A stretch of DNA of 5,952 nucleotides, taken from Acidimicrobiales bacterium. GTDB lineage: Bacteria; Actinomycetota; Acidimicrobiia; Acidimicrobiales; Palsa-688. The stretch covers positions 1 through 5,952 of the forward strand of contig JASHVH010000368.1 in NCBI GenBank assembly GCA_030039575.1, written 5' to 3'. A model generated the notes under the pieces. That model searched no databases. It was not told the DNA's origin and saw only the letters and a list, made by a program, of their open reading frames with translations. Within the stretch, counting starts at the first letter, position 1. Every line of letters starts with the position of its first letter. Below are positions 5,651 to 5,952 of this stretch, in pieces. Position numbers and translations under genes: made by a program.

Positions 5651-5952
5651 TTACCCGGCCGCCTGCTGCGGGGTGATCTCGGACGCAAACTGCGGGAGGG
5701 TGTACGGAAGCGACAGACCCGGCGAGAGGTTCGGGAAGAAGTTGCTTCCACTCTTCAGTGTTTGGACCGAGGTGACCAGCCCGGTCGAGTTTAGCGCGAC
5801 CATTGGCGCGGCCGATGTGTAAACGTACATCGGGTAAGAGATCCAGTACTGCTGCGCCTCGCCACCGTGCGGCTTGGCGACCTTGTGCTCGAGGATATTG
5901 AGGGCGAGCTGCATGGCCAGCTGGACCTGGCCGGTGGCGTTGGTCAGGAGAG
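5651..5952 (-). CDS. Probable sugar ABC transporter substrate-binding protein, C-terminal 99 residues only
   Basis: The frame is open from the right edge to a TAA at 5651-5653; the N-terminus is outside the window. The visible part begins LLTNATGQVQLAMQLALNILEH, which resembles the last helix of RbsB/YtfQ-type periplasmic binding proteins, where the chain passes back through the hinge. It continues with YWISYPMYVYTS and a tail of about 45 residues rich in Ser, Pro, Leu and Gln, ending ITPQQAAG. No signal peptide or lipobox can be checked, as that end is missing. The assignment rests on this weak likeness plus position: it lies directly upstream of the ATPase on the same strand, where CUT2 operons usually carry the binding protein. 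It would capture the sugar outside the membrane and deliver it to the permease pair. The ATG at 5914 is internal, not the start. The tail looks longer than in RbsB itself. A different extracytoplasmic protein cannot be excluded. Confidence 0.65.
   Translation of the reverse strand, partial: LLTNATGQVQLAMQLALNILEHKVAKPHGGEAQQYWISYPMYVYTSAAPMVALNSTGLVTSVQTLKSGSNFFPNLSPGLSLPYTLPQFASEITPQQAAG

Overview
The window is a stretch of high-GC bacterial DNA (about 60% G+C by eye) in which every convincing gene lies on the minus strand and in one direction. Third codon positions are rich in G and C, and the coding style is that of a high-GC lineage such as Actinobacteria or Chloroflexota. Nothing seen fixes the phylum. 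There are no RNA genes, mobile elements, CRISPR arrays or phage genes.

Read in the direction of transcription (from the right end to the left), the layout is: the C-terminal end of a probable sugar-binding lipoprotein or periplasmic protein (5952-5651, cut by the window edge); a 164-bp spacer with inverted repeats; a two-domain sugar ABC transporter ATPase (5486-3963); two different RbsC-type permeases (3966-2923 and 2926-1964), each joined to the gene before it by a 4-bp ATGA stop/start overlap; a short-chain dehydrogenase/reductase (SDR, 1915-1067); and a DUF4432 protein of the aldose-epimerase-like fold (1000-1, cut by the left edge). The gaps between the last three genes are 48 and 66 bp, and both downstream genes have a good ribosome binding site. 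The whole set reads as one operon whose promoter lies outside the window to the right.

Together the genes form a CUT2 (ribose/galactofuranose/rhamnose/AI-2 class) sugar importer with binding protein, fused ATPase and heteromeric permease pair. They are followed by two genes that would be expected to act on the imported sugar: a putative oxidoreductase and a putative sugar epimerase/mutarotase-like protein. The substrate cannot be read from the sequence.

The most unusual point is the SDR. Its fold, glycine-rich loop, serine and tyrosine are intact, but the catalytic lysine is an alanine (Y-T-A-S-A), the tetrad asparagine is a threonine, NNAG is NLTS and the post-catalytic PG is PS. It may be a non-catalytic or reprogrammed SDR kept within a sugar operon. 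The ATPase also has strongly unequal halves, with its degenerate motifs all falling in one of the two composite ATP sites. No clearly new multi-gene system was found; apart from the SDR this is a fairly ordinary carbohydrate uptake operon.
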